DNA of 64,000 nucleotides, taken from positions 470,831-534,830 of the forward strand of contig ML976696.1 in NCBI GenBank assembly GCA_010015655.1, read 5' to 3'. Below, one piece after another: positions 21,253 through 33,319 of the stretch. The stretch is from Bimuria novae-zelandiae CBS 107.79. Taxonomy: Eukaryota > Ascomycota > Dothideomycetes > Pleosporales > Didymosphaeriaceae. Positions within the stretch are counted from its first letter, which is position 1. Every line of letters starts with the position of its first letter. The position numbers were made by a program, and so were the translations under genes. A model generated the notes under the pieces. That model was not told the origin of the DNA, made no database searches, and saw nothing but the letters and a program-made list of their open reading frames with translations.

Positions 21253-24239
21253 AGAGAACGACTTTCACGACGGCTAGAGCTGATTGATAGACATTTTTAC
21301 TAGTAATCCCCAGCTTTTCGCGTCCTCAAGTTGCCCTGGGGCTTGCTGATGGTTGGGGGGGGGGGGGGGGGGCATCCTTGATGAGCTTGGTGGTGGTGGT
21401 GGTGAAAACATCGGGCTCACTGCCAGATCTCGTACCCTAAAACCTCTGTACAACCTCAATATATATATATATATAAAATCAGGCGTACAAAACTACCTCA
21501 CAAATTATTGACCAATATATCCGTCGTTGTGATTTGTCGCATTTGATTTTGGTTGATTGATTGATGGATTGATTCCTACTCGGTTTCAGCCGCGATGTCT
21601 CCGCGACTATACCCGGATGCATAGGTTTGGCAGACAGCCGAAGCTTTGCTGAGCAAATCAGCAGGCCCCACTTCACCACACCAAAGATATGGCCAGCTGT
21701 CCCCTCGCCTCCGCTTGTGGTCTGGCTTCTATCTACGACTACATACATTCGCCTCAAGAAGTGACGTATCTGTGCCTGTATGTTTGTTCCTCGAATTATC
21801 ACTCCTGTCTGTATGCCGTACATGAGGCCTTGTTTTTCGTTACAATTGTGTTGAGGCTCGTAGAGGCGTATTGCCTCGTTTGTTGCGGCCGCGATACCTT
21901 CAGTCTCCCCCTAATGTGCCTTCCACGTGTATGCTAGCTTGCCCTCGTGCCCTCAGGGCTTGGAATATGTTCTCTGAGTTTTGTTGTTCTTTGGTGTTGT
22001 GCAGCTGCCCACTAGGTTCCTATGTGGCCGTGTTTTGTGGTGACTTGCCGCCGAGCGCAGCGGCAGTAGTGTTCCGTCGCGACGCAGCTCTACGAGAGCA
22101 ATGCTCCGCTCGAGCGCGCCGTCAGATCTACTGAGCATGAAAGCTCTCTCGCGAATCTCCTCAGACCTTGTCGGGTGTGTCGAGGGGCACCACTCCTTCG
22201 ACACAGGGTAGGGGCGACAGTGGACGAGGCTGTCTGATAATCTGCAGTATTGTGTAGCACCGATAGTAGCATGCCGGGTGTCTGTGAGGTGGTTCGCGTG
22301 AGAGGTGATGCCGTTCAGCCCAAGGGCTCGTCGATGCGGGACGTCGCAAACATTGTCGGTTGGCGATGGGCTGACCAGGTAGCTCATCAGTAACTGTATA
22401 CTGTGTATTGTGACTGCGATAGAGGTGTTTGGGCTCCGTCGTCGCTTTCGTATTGCCGTGTCGCAGCGAGATGACTGTTGCTGCGTTCGATGATCGTGTC
22501 ATATTGTGTAGCTTGCTCGCGAATTTTGTCAGTCTGTCCTGTCGCGGCCGCAACAGCGACCCTACAGGTGCCAAATCGACGCGGAGGGACGCGTGATGGC
22601 TTGTAGGGGCTGTTGCGGCCCCTAGCAGGAGTGTTTTGATGCTTTTATGATGGGTTTTTCCAAAAATTGAGTTCTCGCTGTTTGTTGTGTTCTTTTTTTG
22701 ATTTTGGTTGGCTGGCACCTGTTTTGGTGTGTCGCCAAGCATGCGCACGGATTATTCCTCATTAAATACTAGCTCCTTCGTAAGAGTCGCGAGGCATGAC
22801 GATCCGAGTTCCGCTGCAAGCCATATCAGCCAATGGACGCCTCACGTTTCTAGGTCCTCGGTTCCATCACCATTTAACGCTAGTACGATACGACGGCTTG
22901 TCATAGCAGGGTAGGAAGTAAATCACAAAATTTGAATAAATAGACATATTGATTCCTCTGGATAAGCGAACAGAACGAATGAGAACAATCATATGGTGTG
23001 GCGCAAATGGGCCCCCCGAAATCCAAGCTCACTTTGGGCGGTTTCGCTCGGAGCCTCTCGCAGGGCTCTCCCATGGCTATATCATGGCTATCCCACGCCA
23101 ACTTGTACACCTATTCGGCCGGTACACCTCTCGAAATCTCACATCCGCCTTTCTGCAGCATTGCTAGCGGCCAACCCCACAAGCCATTGCAAAAGTCATT
23201 TCTCATACAAATCCGATGTACTAACCCCGCAAGCCACCTTATGCCAGCAATTCGTTCCGCGAGTGGGGACTGTTTCACTGGTCCGCGAAGCAAAGGCATT
23301 TGAAGTGGGACCAATAGGATCCAGACCCAGAAAACCCGGCCCCAGGGCCCCGGTATAGGGTACTCTACTTTCAGCTGTAACCCAATCAAAAGGGCTGAAA
23401 ACAAGACTAGCAATTGTCATTTACGTTGTGGTGGCCAGACGCAGCTAGCTTGACCTGCATAACAAGGCGGGAAACCTTCCCCGCAAGTTTGAGCAAGAAT
23501 ACTACTAATGCACGGTGGCACTTTAGACCCGCGGCCCTGGAGTCAGGAACAGCCTGGTATTATGGTGGAAGGTTTTTGTTACAGCTATTTTCCTGTCCAG
23601 GAACGTTATTAAACCTGAATAAGCTTCAGAGTCGAGTGGGAAGCACATGCTCTGGTATAGAATACTCTTTAGTTGACCAAACGGCTCTCTTAAGGGAAGA
23701 ACATTGCCATGGTGGGTATGCTAGTTGTATTTATATCCCACAAACTGTTTACTAAGCTTTGATGTTGTACCTGTAAACATCTGGTCAAAGGGGTAGAGTG
23801 TTAATAAGACACTTCCGGCTAGAATGAAGGGCGTGATTCTTAGAATTTCGAGGTAGAATCGAAGCCTGTTGGAACAAACTTTGTGTGCACCGTCGCCCGT
23901 TCTCGAACTTTGCTAGCACTCCTAGAAAACCCACTGGGCTTTTACATGAGCCACAGCCGCATGGTTTCAGCACGTGCATAAAAATGTTTATAATGGCGTC
24001 ATTAGCGGCGTCGTTCGATCACATCTTACATTACGATCCCGTGCGGTATGCTCTCGCTTGAGGACAAGTGAGCGTCGCGGGCGTGAAAGGGGAAGGTGGA
24101 AACAAGGTTTGAATGCATCGAATCCTCGTTTAATAATTCAGGCACTACTCTTCTTATGGACTAGTGCCTTTTGGTCCAGCCTATTAACGCTCGGTCTGAA
24201 GCCCTGCCCATCACCTACTTATGTTGATTTTTGAATATT
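21253..24239. other. 3-kb GC-balanced stretch without a supportable gene
   Basis: Several small frames exist on both strands (longest on minus, 22161-22748), but their composition is irregular, no motif is recognisable and none joins into a convincing spliced gene. Landmarks are a G18 homopolymer at 21355, a TGGTGG repeat near 21390 and a TA repeat near 21460. RIP-type decay is not evident here. Confidence 0.5.
21355..21372 (+). repeat. homopolymer of 18 G
   Basis: Uninterrupted run of 18 G residues. The length may be uncertain because such runs are prone to polymerase slippage and sequencing error. Confidence 0.9.
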
Positions 24240-25030
24240 AGTCCGCCATTTAGAGAAGGCTTGTGTATCTGGTGACGGAAAAGCTATTAGCTAATTAACG
24301 TCAGCATACTTTTAGAGCTTAGCGAAACCTGTTAAAGGGTAAATAAGAGGTTTAGAAGACTTTGTATATGTATATAAATTATAAGTAAAAATAAATAGCG
24401 CGCCTTTATTAAGCTAAATAAGTACCTAATAGTAGTAATCGACGTAGAGATCTTACAGTAAGTTATTAAGAGATTAGTTTATACGTCTTATAGACGCGTA
24501 ATGAGCTATTTAATTGCGAGAGATAATCATAGATATAGTAAATTCTCTTAAATATTACCCGCGAGGAAGCTTTAAATAGTATATAATTCCAAACTACTTT
24601 ATCTAGTATTTCTTAACTAAACTACTAGAGAGGGACTTATATTAATACTAACTTAATTAAGTGTTCTTCAATCTTCTTCTCTAGTTAGTAGAGAGCTCTA
24701 TACTACCTTATTCTTATTTATTTAAGCGCGCTAACTATATTAATAAGGTTACTATTACTAGTCTCGCCTTTAACTTAGTACACTATAGCACTAAAGGTGG
24801 ACTATGCGATGTGCGTTATAGTTATAATTTAGTTATATTTATAGCGCGCCGTAATCCGTAATATAGTAATTAAGGCTTTAAGTACGATACTGTAGTTAGT
24901 AAAGCCTTTTTTTAGGGTTGTGGCCGCTACGAGGTATATTATTAATAGTAGTGAGCGTAAGTTGTTAAGAGAGAGCGTGTGCGGGTGGCAAGTGCGGGCG
25001 CATCGGGGGTGGCAGAATTATTGTCCGCCT
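24240..25030. other. AT-rich RIP-like block
   Basis: From about 24280 to 24960 the sequence returns to the TA/AG-rich, frame-less style of the transposon graveyard. No motif could be read. It probably is another RIP-destroyed repeat. Confidence 0.45.
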
Positions 25031-25785
25031 TTCGTATTAGAGTTTAGTGTCATCCGATCTTAGTTCGGGCGGCTGATTAAGGGATTACCACTTCAGCACT
25101 GTGGCTGAAGTTTGCGCCTTCGTCGTTATCTGAACTGAAGATCGTTGAGAATAGAACTTTGAGTCGCCTAGCGCCTGCATGCTCTGCATTTGCCAATGCC
25201 CCGAGCCATTGAAGCTCGACCATCCTGAGAAGATTGCGGAACACGCTTTGCTCTCCCGAGTCGTTAGCTCATTAGAGTAAGTGGTAGGTGGCGTAACTTG
25301 TGCAGACGCCGGTTGCGCCATCCTGTCAACCCCCATTTAATAGCGATCACTTTTGGATTGTACCTCTCAAGTCACTAGAAACACCTGTCCGCCTTTCTGT
25401 TAGAGTACTGCACTTTCGTATTAGAGTTTAGTGTCATCCGATCTTAGTTTGGACAGCTGATTAAGGGATTACCACTTCAGCACTGTGGCTGAAGTTTGCG
25501 CCTTCGTCGTCCTCTAAACTGAGGATCGTTGAGAATAGAACTTTAAGTCGCCTAGCGCCTGCATTCTCTGCATTTGCCGATGCCCCGAGCCATTGAAGCT
25601 CAACCATCCTAAGAAGATTGCGGAACGCGCTTTGCTCTCCCAAGTCGTTAGCTCGTTAGAGTAAGTGGTAGGTGGCGTAACTTGTGCAGACGCCGGTTGC
25701 GCCATCCTGTCAACCCCCATTTAATAGCGATCACTTTTGGTTAGCATTTGGCCAGATTGTACCTCTCAAGTCACTAGAAACACGT
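25031..25785. repeat. tandem duplication, two units with a 384-bp offset
   Basis: The sequence TTCGTATTAGAGTTTAGTG at 25031 recurs at 25415, and the two units stay alignable for about 350 bp, to the shared segment TACCTCTCAAGTCACTAGAA. The second unit has a 15-bp insertion (near 25741) absent from the first. On the minus strand both units carry the same short frame beginning MGVDRMAQPASAQ (25085-25336 and 25514-25720). One CAG codon of the first is TAG in the second. I do not recognise the peptide. It may be part of a repeat rather than a gene. Confidence 0.75.
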
Positions 25786-25832
25786 AGACCTCGTGTTTTA
25801 AGTGGAGCAGCCGTCGAAACCTTTGTCAGATA

Positions 25833-26737
25833 TAGAGATGCCGGATTACCGTAATTTTCGAAAATCCCTGTAGTTACGGTAACTGTACAGATACGGTATT
25901 CCCACGTATTTGGTAACATCTTGGCAATATCTTGGCAGGTGAATTGGGTCAATAGGAAGCTTGTTGTGCGACTTTTTAGCAGGGTAAATTAAGCCAATGG
26001 GAGCTTTCTTAGAGCTTTAATTACATGTAGTATCTTCTGTATTTGCTGCTACTGAAGCTGGATATCCTGTGTATCATGAAGTTGAGGATCCTTAGGGTCC
26101 TCACCTACCCAAAGTTGATCACCTCCATGATCGTCGTCGTCAAGTTGTTCGAAATCTCTCAACACCAGGCAAGCTGCACGAGCTTACAAAGGTAAAGGGC
26201 ACCCCGGGGCTGTATATGGCCTCCGCGAGCAGCAGATTTGCTTTCTCCGAGTCTTTTTGTGTGATAGAAAACACCTCTAGCCGCAGACACTTTTGCCGGG
26301 CACCCCGCCGGCCCCCAGCCTCGACGCTATACAAGTCATATTTATTGTGCGGAAGTTTTAGACACCTCCTCATGTGATCGCGGAGACGCGTCAGGCTCTT
26401 ATTATGCCATACTTTTAAGCAGAATCGACATGTAACAATGGACCGGAGGCCGTCGTAGGTGACAGCAACGTCGTCAGACTCGGCCTGATAGCCTAGCATT
26501 GCAACACCACAAAAGTACAACACCACCAAAGTATCAACAAAGTACTAACAAAGGACCAGATAATGCTGGGACGACGAAGGACGCAAGCTAGGTGCAATCT
26601 CCACATACAATTTGCCCCTAACGCCATTTTTTCGGCTACATGTGTCCGCTTGGCATACAGGTAAGCCATCGAGATACTTGTAATTACCGTATCATACAAC
26701 GAAAATACGGTATCTCGTAATTACGACGGCATCCCTA
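25833..26737 (-). mobile_element. short hAT-type transposon with 8-bp target duplication
   Basis: Both flanks carry GTCAGATA (25825-25832 and 26738-26745), the 8-bp duplication typical of hAT elements. The ends are imperfect inverted repeats, TAGAGATGCCGG on the left and the complement of TAGGGATGCCGT on the right. Subterminal copies of TACGGTA occur near both ends. At 905 bp it is far too short for a full transposase and encodes only a BED-finger fragment, so it is an internally deleted, non-autonomous copy. Confidence 0.88.
26140..26529 (-). pseudogene. BED zinc-finger fragment of a hAT transposase
   Basis: The minus-strand frame contains CRFCLKVWHNKSLTRLRDHM followed by RRC: a C-x2-C...H-x3-C BED finger, then EKANLLLAEAIYSPGVPF, which resembles the start of the hAT catalytic region. 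The frame then stops. An acidic stretch just downstream (about 26050-26130) may be the leftover C-terminus. The DDE core and dimerisation domain are gone. Any translated product could at most bind DNA. Confidence 0.75.
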
Positions 26738-26745
26738 GTCAGATA

Positions 26746-27043
26746 TCCTTCCATTGCGCTACAGAACTCTCTGTTGTTGACGTGTCGTGCCATCCCTGTC
26801 CCTTACTTCGCTGCCTTCCGTCTTTGGCTGGCACCACTCTTCCAGCGTTCTTGATGTTACATTCAGCGCCAGCCGTCCTCTCCAGGATAAATGAACCCCC
26901 CTTCCCCACTGTTGGAGGGACCCATAAAGCATCACTCAAACTCCTCACAATCTTTCTTTATCCCAACTGTCCTCTTCTCGATAGCGATTATCGTCACTTC
27001 GTAAAGTCTCCTTGCAATTCAAATATACTCCATTGTGTTTGCC
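26746..27043 (+). promoter_or_regulatory. 5' region of the rhodopsin-domain gene
   Basis: About 300 bp between the hAT element and the start codon. It contains pyrimidine-rich patches (for example 26940-27000) but no clear TATA box. The hAT right end therefore sits within the likely promoter. Confidence 0.35.
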
Positions 27044-28629
27044 ATGGCCACGGTTCATACGTATCCTAAGGAAACTCTTGGTCCTACCGTCCTCGGAGTC
27101 ACAATTACAGTAACTACTGTTGCTTTATTAACGCTGATAATTCGCCTATACGTGAGGGTGAAGATAATCCGTAGTGTCGGCTGGGATGTAAGTATGGTCC
27201 TAAGACTCGATAGGACTCAATTAGCTTACCATACCGCAGGACTATGCCATGATTGTCACTATGGTTGTGGTTAGTCCATAATGCATGTTTTCTCGGAGTA
27301 TTTTTTTAATTCGCTTATAGTGCATTGTTGAACAAGCCTTAATAATACGTGAAGTTCACTTTGGCACTGGAAAACATATCGATCAGATACCGCCGGAAGG
27401 AATGAAACAAGCGTTCAAGTTGAACTTTGTCACTCAGCCGCTCTATCTGCTTTCGGCTATGTTGGTCAAGGAATCGATTGGATTCTTCCTTCTGCGAATT
27501 GCAATCACTCCCTTTTACCGGCGAACCATTATTTCAGTTATGGGTTAGTGACTCTTTATTAATTTAATTAGTCTCATTAACATGTTGTAGTTTTCATGGC
27601 GCTATACACGTTCGCTTCTATTTTGGTACGTCTGCAGGTCATATAACGATTATATCTCTATACTAACGAATTGTGACTAGCCTCTCCTACTACAATGCAC
27701 GAATCTCGCCCTTCTATGGGATAATACAGCAAAAGGCACATGTTGGAATCCAAACATACTAAAAGCTACCGCCTACGCCTTTAACAGTAAGATGTTTCGG
27801 TGCTCTAACGAATTTGCACGGGATTCTAATTGTTTCTTAGCGGTAAATATTATAACTGACCTCCTATTTGCGGTAGTCATACCAGTACGTATTCACACGG
27901 TATTTGCTCCCTCCACTAATAAGAGCACAGGTTCCTATGCTGTGGAAGGTGCAAATGAAACGCCGAAAAAAGTGTCTTATCATTGGTATTCTTGGGCTAG
28001 GATTATTGTGAGACTAACTCTCGTCTATCCCACATATTGACATTGACAATGCTAGTGCCACCGCCGCCGCAATTGTTAAGTTTACCTACCTCACATATCT
28101 CGGCAAGACGGGTGACTGGTTATGGGACGTGTGCAACCTCTTAATATGGGCAATCGTAGAAACTCGCACCGGTATCATCGCAGGAAATCTGTCATGCTTG
28201 AGGCCACTTTTCCGAAGTGTCTTGGATTGGACATACAGCCGCGGCTCCCGCAACAACACAGCGCCTAAATACCTTACAAGACCATACGGTGAGGACTCCA
28301 GGCACAAATCTGACCAGCACTATACCGAGCTTGGTCCTATTCGAACGCCAGAAGACACCTTTCGACCGTACGGTGCTAAAGAAGTGCGTATAATGACTAG
28401 GATTGGTGCTAGTAACGGGCAGGATGCTAGTCCAAGTAGCATACGGGATGAGAGCTTGGGGAAAATTAGTGGAGAGAGTACTGTGCGGTTGCAGGATCAG
28501 GCAGAGGGGCTTGGCGTGAGTGGAGGGATCACGAGGACATCCGAGGTCAATGTTTTTGTGTCGGCTAGGGCAGCGGAAAGTAATGAGGAAATAACAAGAC
28601 CAGAGCGGAAAGAGGCGCATATAGTTTAG
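27044..28629 (+). CDS. fungal rhodopsin-domain (PTH11-like) seven-helix membrane protein
   Basis: Reconstructed from eight exons: 27044-27187, 27240-27269, 27321-27543, 27591-27625, 27681-27786, 27841-27884, 27931-28007 and 28056-28629. All introns are GT..AG, 46-55 bp, and the joined frame is open for 410 codons. The first helix (LGVTITVTTVALLTLIIRLY) is followed by the family's GWDDYAM motif across intron 1. Later come PFYRRT, a CWNP loop, PVPMLWKVQMKRRKK and a last helix ending with IVETRTGIIAGNLSCLRPL, hallmarks of the fungal rhodopsin-domain family (PF20684). The C-terminal 120 residues are a hydrophilic cytosolic tail. Ligand and function are unknown; relatives include the PTH11 receptor class. 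TE islands isolate it on both sides. An upstream GTG is in frame but the ATG at 27044 fits best. Confidence 0.85.
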
Positions 28630-30032
28630 GATTACCGACTGGTAGCAGTGCTACATGGACCGAAAGCTATGTTTCTATGCTTCGCTTTGAGTTATGAACA
28701 GGGATGCCAATCCCTAGGCTAGCGGGGGATAAGTGGATTGGATTAATATACGGGCGGTTCAAGCCCATCTACCTCGTACCAGTACAGACTTGCTATAAAC
28801 GTAATAAAAAGCGCGTAGGCCACCCGTAACAGCGGATAATAGCTGTAAAGTCATAGTGGCACTACGCTTTGGCGATGTCGACGTTTCCAACGGACCGTCA
28901 GCAACACGCAAACGAACGCGACCTGCAGCACTAGATATTACGCCAGAACCAGAGCTGGCGGATCTCCGTTCGGCGAAGCGGTGAAGGCCGGCTGAGCAGC
29001 AGGCACAGAATCTCACACGCAACCCCATACATACGCCCAAGTCAGCGCCTCTGCCAACTCCTAGCAGTATCTTCCCCTAATCTACAGCCAGCACTGAGCC
29101 TAGTTTTCGGCCTCTCGACCGTGACAGTAAATGCGATGGTGCTGGAACCCAACGCCCATTCCTAGGCGACTTCCACACCGAGGATGATAGCGGTATTAGC
29201 ACACACGATTAATAAGTTAGCGATACAGCCAATAGAAGATAATCCCGAAATCTCGTGTATGAGTAGTGTCGGTCCTCGTTAAGAGCTGCTCAGTCTCCCC
29301 GCTCATCAATTATGTCCAGTTTCTCCATTTCTATCCTAACCCTAATACTCAGGCATTAAATTTTTTATAGATATCATAGGAGATTCACTATTAACGACGT
29401 TAGGTACAAACCCATATATTGCTTGGCAAAATTCTCACTAACCAGATGCATGTAGACAGCTATGGAAAGTGCTTATAACGTACATTAGCTAGGTGCCCAC
29501 TCGACCAGATTTGGTCTGTCTAGCTTTTAATGACAGTTCACAGTAGTGCCAAGCTAGCCAACGCAATAATATATTTTTATCGCCAAATAATCTAAGGTAC
29601 AAAATTGTCTACAGAATATTACTATATAAACTGCATTCATACAAGGCTCATGTGGGAGAGAGTAAAGATGTCAAAATAGCTAACTTATCTCGCTACACAG
29701 TACTTCTCGCTACGTGGTCAGGGACGTTACACAAGAATATCGTCATCTACAGCGCACTCTACGAGACACAAATAGCCTGTCTCCTAACCAACCATTTGCT
29801 AGTACCACCACCCCCTGCACTAATTCGTGGGACACTCCGCGCTAAGGTAAGCAGCACTAGCTATTAGTCTTAATACCACGATTTATTTAGCGCTACGACT
29901 AGCTACATACATTAAAATAAAACGTAAATTTTAGTTTATATAGTAATTTATATATGCGTAAGAATCTTGTATAATTTTTTTAGTAATTTACTAGTGTTCT
30001 AAGTAAATAGCCTTACTATTATTAGTTACTAG
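28630..30032. other. 1.4-kb stretch without a supportable gene
   Basis: Short frames only (for example 28759-29040 minus and 29652-29867 plus), with no recognisable motif. Composition falls towards AT-rich from about 29340. Bases 29880-30030 look like RIP-altered repeat sequence. Confidence 0.45.
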
Positions 30033-30635
30033 TTACTTGCACCGAGATGGCATCTTAGAAATTAACCTACGTATTTCTGTGAACGTAATTATAGCCTATT
30101 CTTGTACAAGAATCTCCTTAAGATGCTGCTTTGTACCATCCCATATAGTCTCGGGTGGCATGGGACTGTTAAGACGTCTTTTTACGCGTTGTTTGAGGAT
30201 AAGCTATATGCCTTCTTGTGAATTGAGATCCGGCGACTGGCCTGGATAGAGTAGTGTACGGATCCAATTCACATCCTTGAGCTTTCTAGAGACGTTGTTA
30301 AAGGACTTTGTGCCATGAGATGGGTCGTTATCCTCCTGTAGGAGCCACTCCCGCTGCTCTATTATAGCACCTATACGAGCCTGTTATATAGCGTCTATAT
30401 ACGACGGCGATATGTGCTCTGTGTAGTACTCTTAAGTTATATAATAGCCGCCAATGTCTCCCTTAATAGCTAGAGGGCATTTAAGCTCCCACTTAGTAAG
30501 CCTTTCCTTATATTTCTGCTAGGTCTCGTACTTATACTTACGAGGCCTCTGCAGAGGCTTTAGCAGCGTTAACATATTAACATTATTGTTATAAAAGCTA
30601 AAAAGGCCTTTATAGTACTAATTTATAGTAGCGTA
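30033..30635 (-). pseudogene. Tc1/mariner transposase, C-terminal half
   Basis: On the minus strand a frame with a few RIP-type stops reads WLLQEDNDPSHGTKSF, then PGQSPDLNSQEGI.LILKQRV: the second Asp block and the SPDLN..E block of Tc1-type DDE enzymes. It ends in TAA at 30033. The N-terminal half would lie to the right, but after the pogo insertion (30638-32745) the next sequence is a different Tc1 copy in opposite orientation, so this copy is truncated. Confidence 0.78.
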
Positions 30636-30637
30636 TA

Positions 30638-32745
30638 ACGTGTCCGTGCGCAGTGTGCCCGGATTCACAGTGTGCCCCGCAGAACACCAACGCGCGTCTT
30701 AACACCACAACTCTAACGCGCGATAACTCCACGACCATAGCTCTAATTAATAAGGCGATTAAGGATCTAAAATCGCGAGGTTTAGAAGAATAATTTACAT
30801 TAAAGGAAGTTGCTAAAAAGCATAGCGTTAACTGGTTAACTCTGGGGCGGCGATGGAGAGGCGTAACAGGGCCTAGGGATGCTAGGCATGCCAGCAGGCA
30901 AGCTCTTAACCTATAACAGGAGTTAGAGCTTATACGATATATTACTAAGCTTAATAAGCAAGGCCTACCTCCTACGAGGGAGATAATTAGGAATTTCTTA
31001 TTAAAAGTAGCCCGTTAGCAGCTTAGCGAGAGCTAGGTTACTTACTTTATTAACTAGCACGAGATCTATCTTATCTTAAAGTGGACCACCGCCATGGATC
31101 GTACGCGCCACCTGGCTAATTCTAAGTTAAAATACTATCTTTACTTTAAGCTACTGCATTAAAAGATCACTAAATATCACCTTAAGGCTCGAGATATATA
31201 TAATATAAATAAGAAGGGCTTCTTAATTAGCTTAATAGGCAAAAGCAAGAGGATATTTAGCAAGTGTTAATAAGAGAAAAAGGAGGTTTAAGTATCTCTC
31301 TAAAATAGATTACGCGAGTTTCTAATACTCCTAGCCTACTACTACGCTAATAAGAGCTTGCTACCTTTAGCTCTTATCTACGTAGCTAAAAAAGGAGCTA
31401 TATAATTAAGTTAGGTAGAGGATATTAAGGCAAGAGAACATAAGGTCTTTGTTTTATTATTTCTAACAGGCTAGTTAAACGATAATATAGGCCTAGCTTG
31501 GCTTAAGCAGGTGTTTAATCGCTATATAAAGTAGTAATTAGGGAGATAGCAATTACTTATCCTCGATAGCTATAGATCTCATGTCACGATAGAGTTTATT
31601 AACTACTATAATTGCCACAGGATCCTCCTTATAGGCCTTCCTCCCTATTTAACTTACACGCTCCAGCCGCTCGATGTAGTACTATTTAAGCTACTCTTTT
31701 AAGCCTACTCTAACGAGCTCACCAACTATCTATATAAGGCTTAAGGCCTTATTTTAATTAAGAAAGGAGACTTCTTCCTACTCTTCTAGAGCGCCTAGAT
31801 ATCCTCCTTTACGGAGAGCCTCATATTAAAGGCCTTTGAAGCTACTAGGATCTAGCTAATAGACGCCAACGTTATCCTCCGTAGATTTGCCAGCACGCCA
31901 GAAGCTGAGAGAAGCTTATTATTAGGGCTCTTTAATTATAATTAGAGAAAGATAGATTAATTAGTTTAAGCTACTATTACTAATAGCTATTAGTATAAGG
32001 CAAGAAAGCTATATTCTAGCGTTTACTATCTCTCTGTGCAGATTGAGCTATTAAAGCATAAAAATAAAGGCTTTAAGGAGGCTCTTTACTATAAGCAGAA
32101 ATATAAGAAGAAAGGTAAAGCCCTTAACCTTTAATAGCGCTAGGAGTATTATAGTAGCGCTATCTACTAGTCTCCTCGCAAGCTACGTGAAGCTCAAGCT
32201 AGAGAAGTAGTACAAAAGCAAGATAAGATAGAGGAGAAACTTTAAAAAGCACGGGCTAAAAAGTAGCGTAAGGAGGCTTAACTATAGCGTTAAGTTAAGC
32301 TTAAGGAGAAGCGTGTAAAAAAGTAGAGGCTTAAGGACGTTAGGGAGTAAAAAAGAGCTAAAAAAGTAGCTAAACGCGCGCGCAAAGTTAAAGCTTAATA
32401 CTAAAAAAAATCTATTTAATAAGCTTAATAACGTAAGCGTAAAGCCTCACGAGTAGTCTTACTAAGTAATAAGCGTTAAAAACGCGCTGGCGCTGCTCAC
32501 GCTAGTGTTTAAGCTAGAGATAAGCTATCTACTACTCTAGCCAAAGTCACATTACGTGGCCGCAACGTCAACCTCCTATAAAAATATAGATAGTACAAGT
32601 TAATCGCAAGCATCTAATTACTACAACACTATATTTCTATCAATATTGAGCTATTGTGTGGCGCTGTACAGCCTCATTTTAAGATTGGGCATGTGGTGTT
32701 CTGCGGGGCACACTGTGAATCCGGGCACACTGCGCACGGGCACGT
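30638..32745 (+). mobile_element. pogo/Fot1-like transposon with 52-bp TIRs
   Basis: The 52-bp terminal inverted repeats (30638-30689 and 32694-32745) differ at one base and start ACGTG, with TA on each side (30636-30637, 32746-32747). Each TIR holds two CAGTGTGCCC copies 17 bp apart. The plus strand has a dead transposase: an HTH region near 30910, NKKGFLI near 31205, LILDSYRSHVTIEF near 31560, then LPPYLTYTLQPLDVVLFKLL, the pogo DDE signature, and a long Lys/Arg-rich coiled C-terminus (32190-32470). Many TAG/TAA stops of RIP type. Length 2108 bp. Confidence 0.9.
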
Positions 32746-32747
32746 TA

Positions 32748-33317
32748 TACAGCGCCTCGCCAAAAGTTTGCCGACACTTTTGCCCCACCAAATTTTCAGC
32801 CGAATCCTCCACCATCAACGCCAACCCCACACTAACCACCAATTTTGAAGTGGCTATTCGATCTGTATATAATGCGGCGGCCACTAGCAGAAATATCTAG
32901 CAATCGCAGGGCTAGGTTTAAGCTTTCTCCGCAGGTGCGCTCTGCAATCCTTGCCCAGGTAGAGAACCGCGTACCGAAGGCCAAAATTGCTCGAACCTTC
33001 AATGTAAGCCGCCAAGCTGTGTACGACACAATTAAACGCTGGGATACCCATAGAGAGATTCGATCGCGCCCCGGATAGGCCGGCCAAAGCTTCTATTACA
33101 GAGAGATGAGCGTAGGGTCTTGCGGATAGTCCGTAGGAACCCCCGGGTTGAATACGCTGAATTGCAGCTTCTTGCGCGCGGCATTGAGTGCTCAAGGACT
33201 ATACTCTATAGAATGCTCAAACGCCATGGGATACGTAACTGGGTGGCTAGGAAACGCCCAAAGCTTACTCCTAGAGACGCTCGATAGCGCCTTGAGTAGT
33301 GCCGGATCTATCAACAC
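32748..33317 (+). pseudogene. Tc1/mariner transposase, N-terminal half, cut by the next transposon
   Basis: Begins with TA and a TIR-like start (CAGCGCCTCGCCAAAAG at 32750). From about 32872 a plus frame reads SPQVRSAILAQVENRV, then KIARTFNVSRQAVYDTIKRW, a clear helix-turn-helix of Tc1 transposases. It is followed after a frameshift near 33075 by RRVLRIVRRNPRVEYAELQL and RNWVARKRPKLTPRDA. The catalytic half is missing: the sequence is broken at 33318 by the insertion of the element 33320-35446. It shows little RIP. Confidence 0.8.
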
Positions 33318-33319
33318 TA

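Noticed and set aside
22161..22748. 195-codon minus-strand frame in the gene-free island
   Set aside because: Composition is irregular, rich in His/Arg/Pro/Ser, without domain, signal or conserved motif, and overlapped by similar frames on both strands.
23111..23413. 100-codon hydrophobic minus-strand frame
   Set aside because: Looks membrane-like, but is overlapped by three other frames and does not extend by splicing to any family I know.
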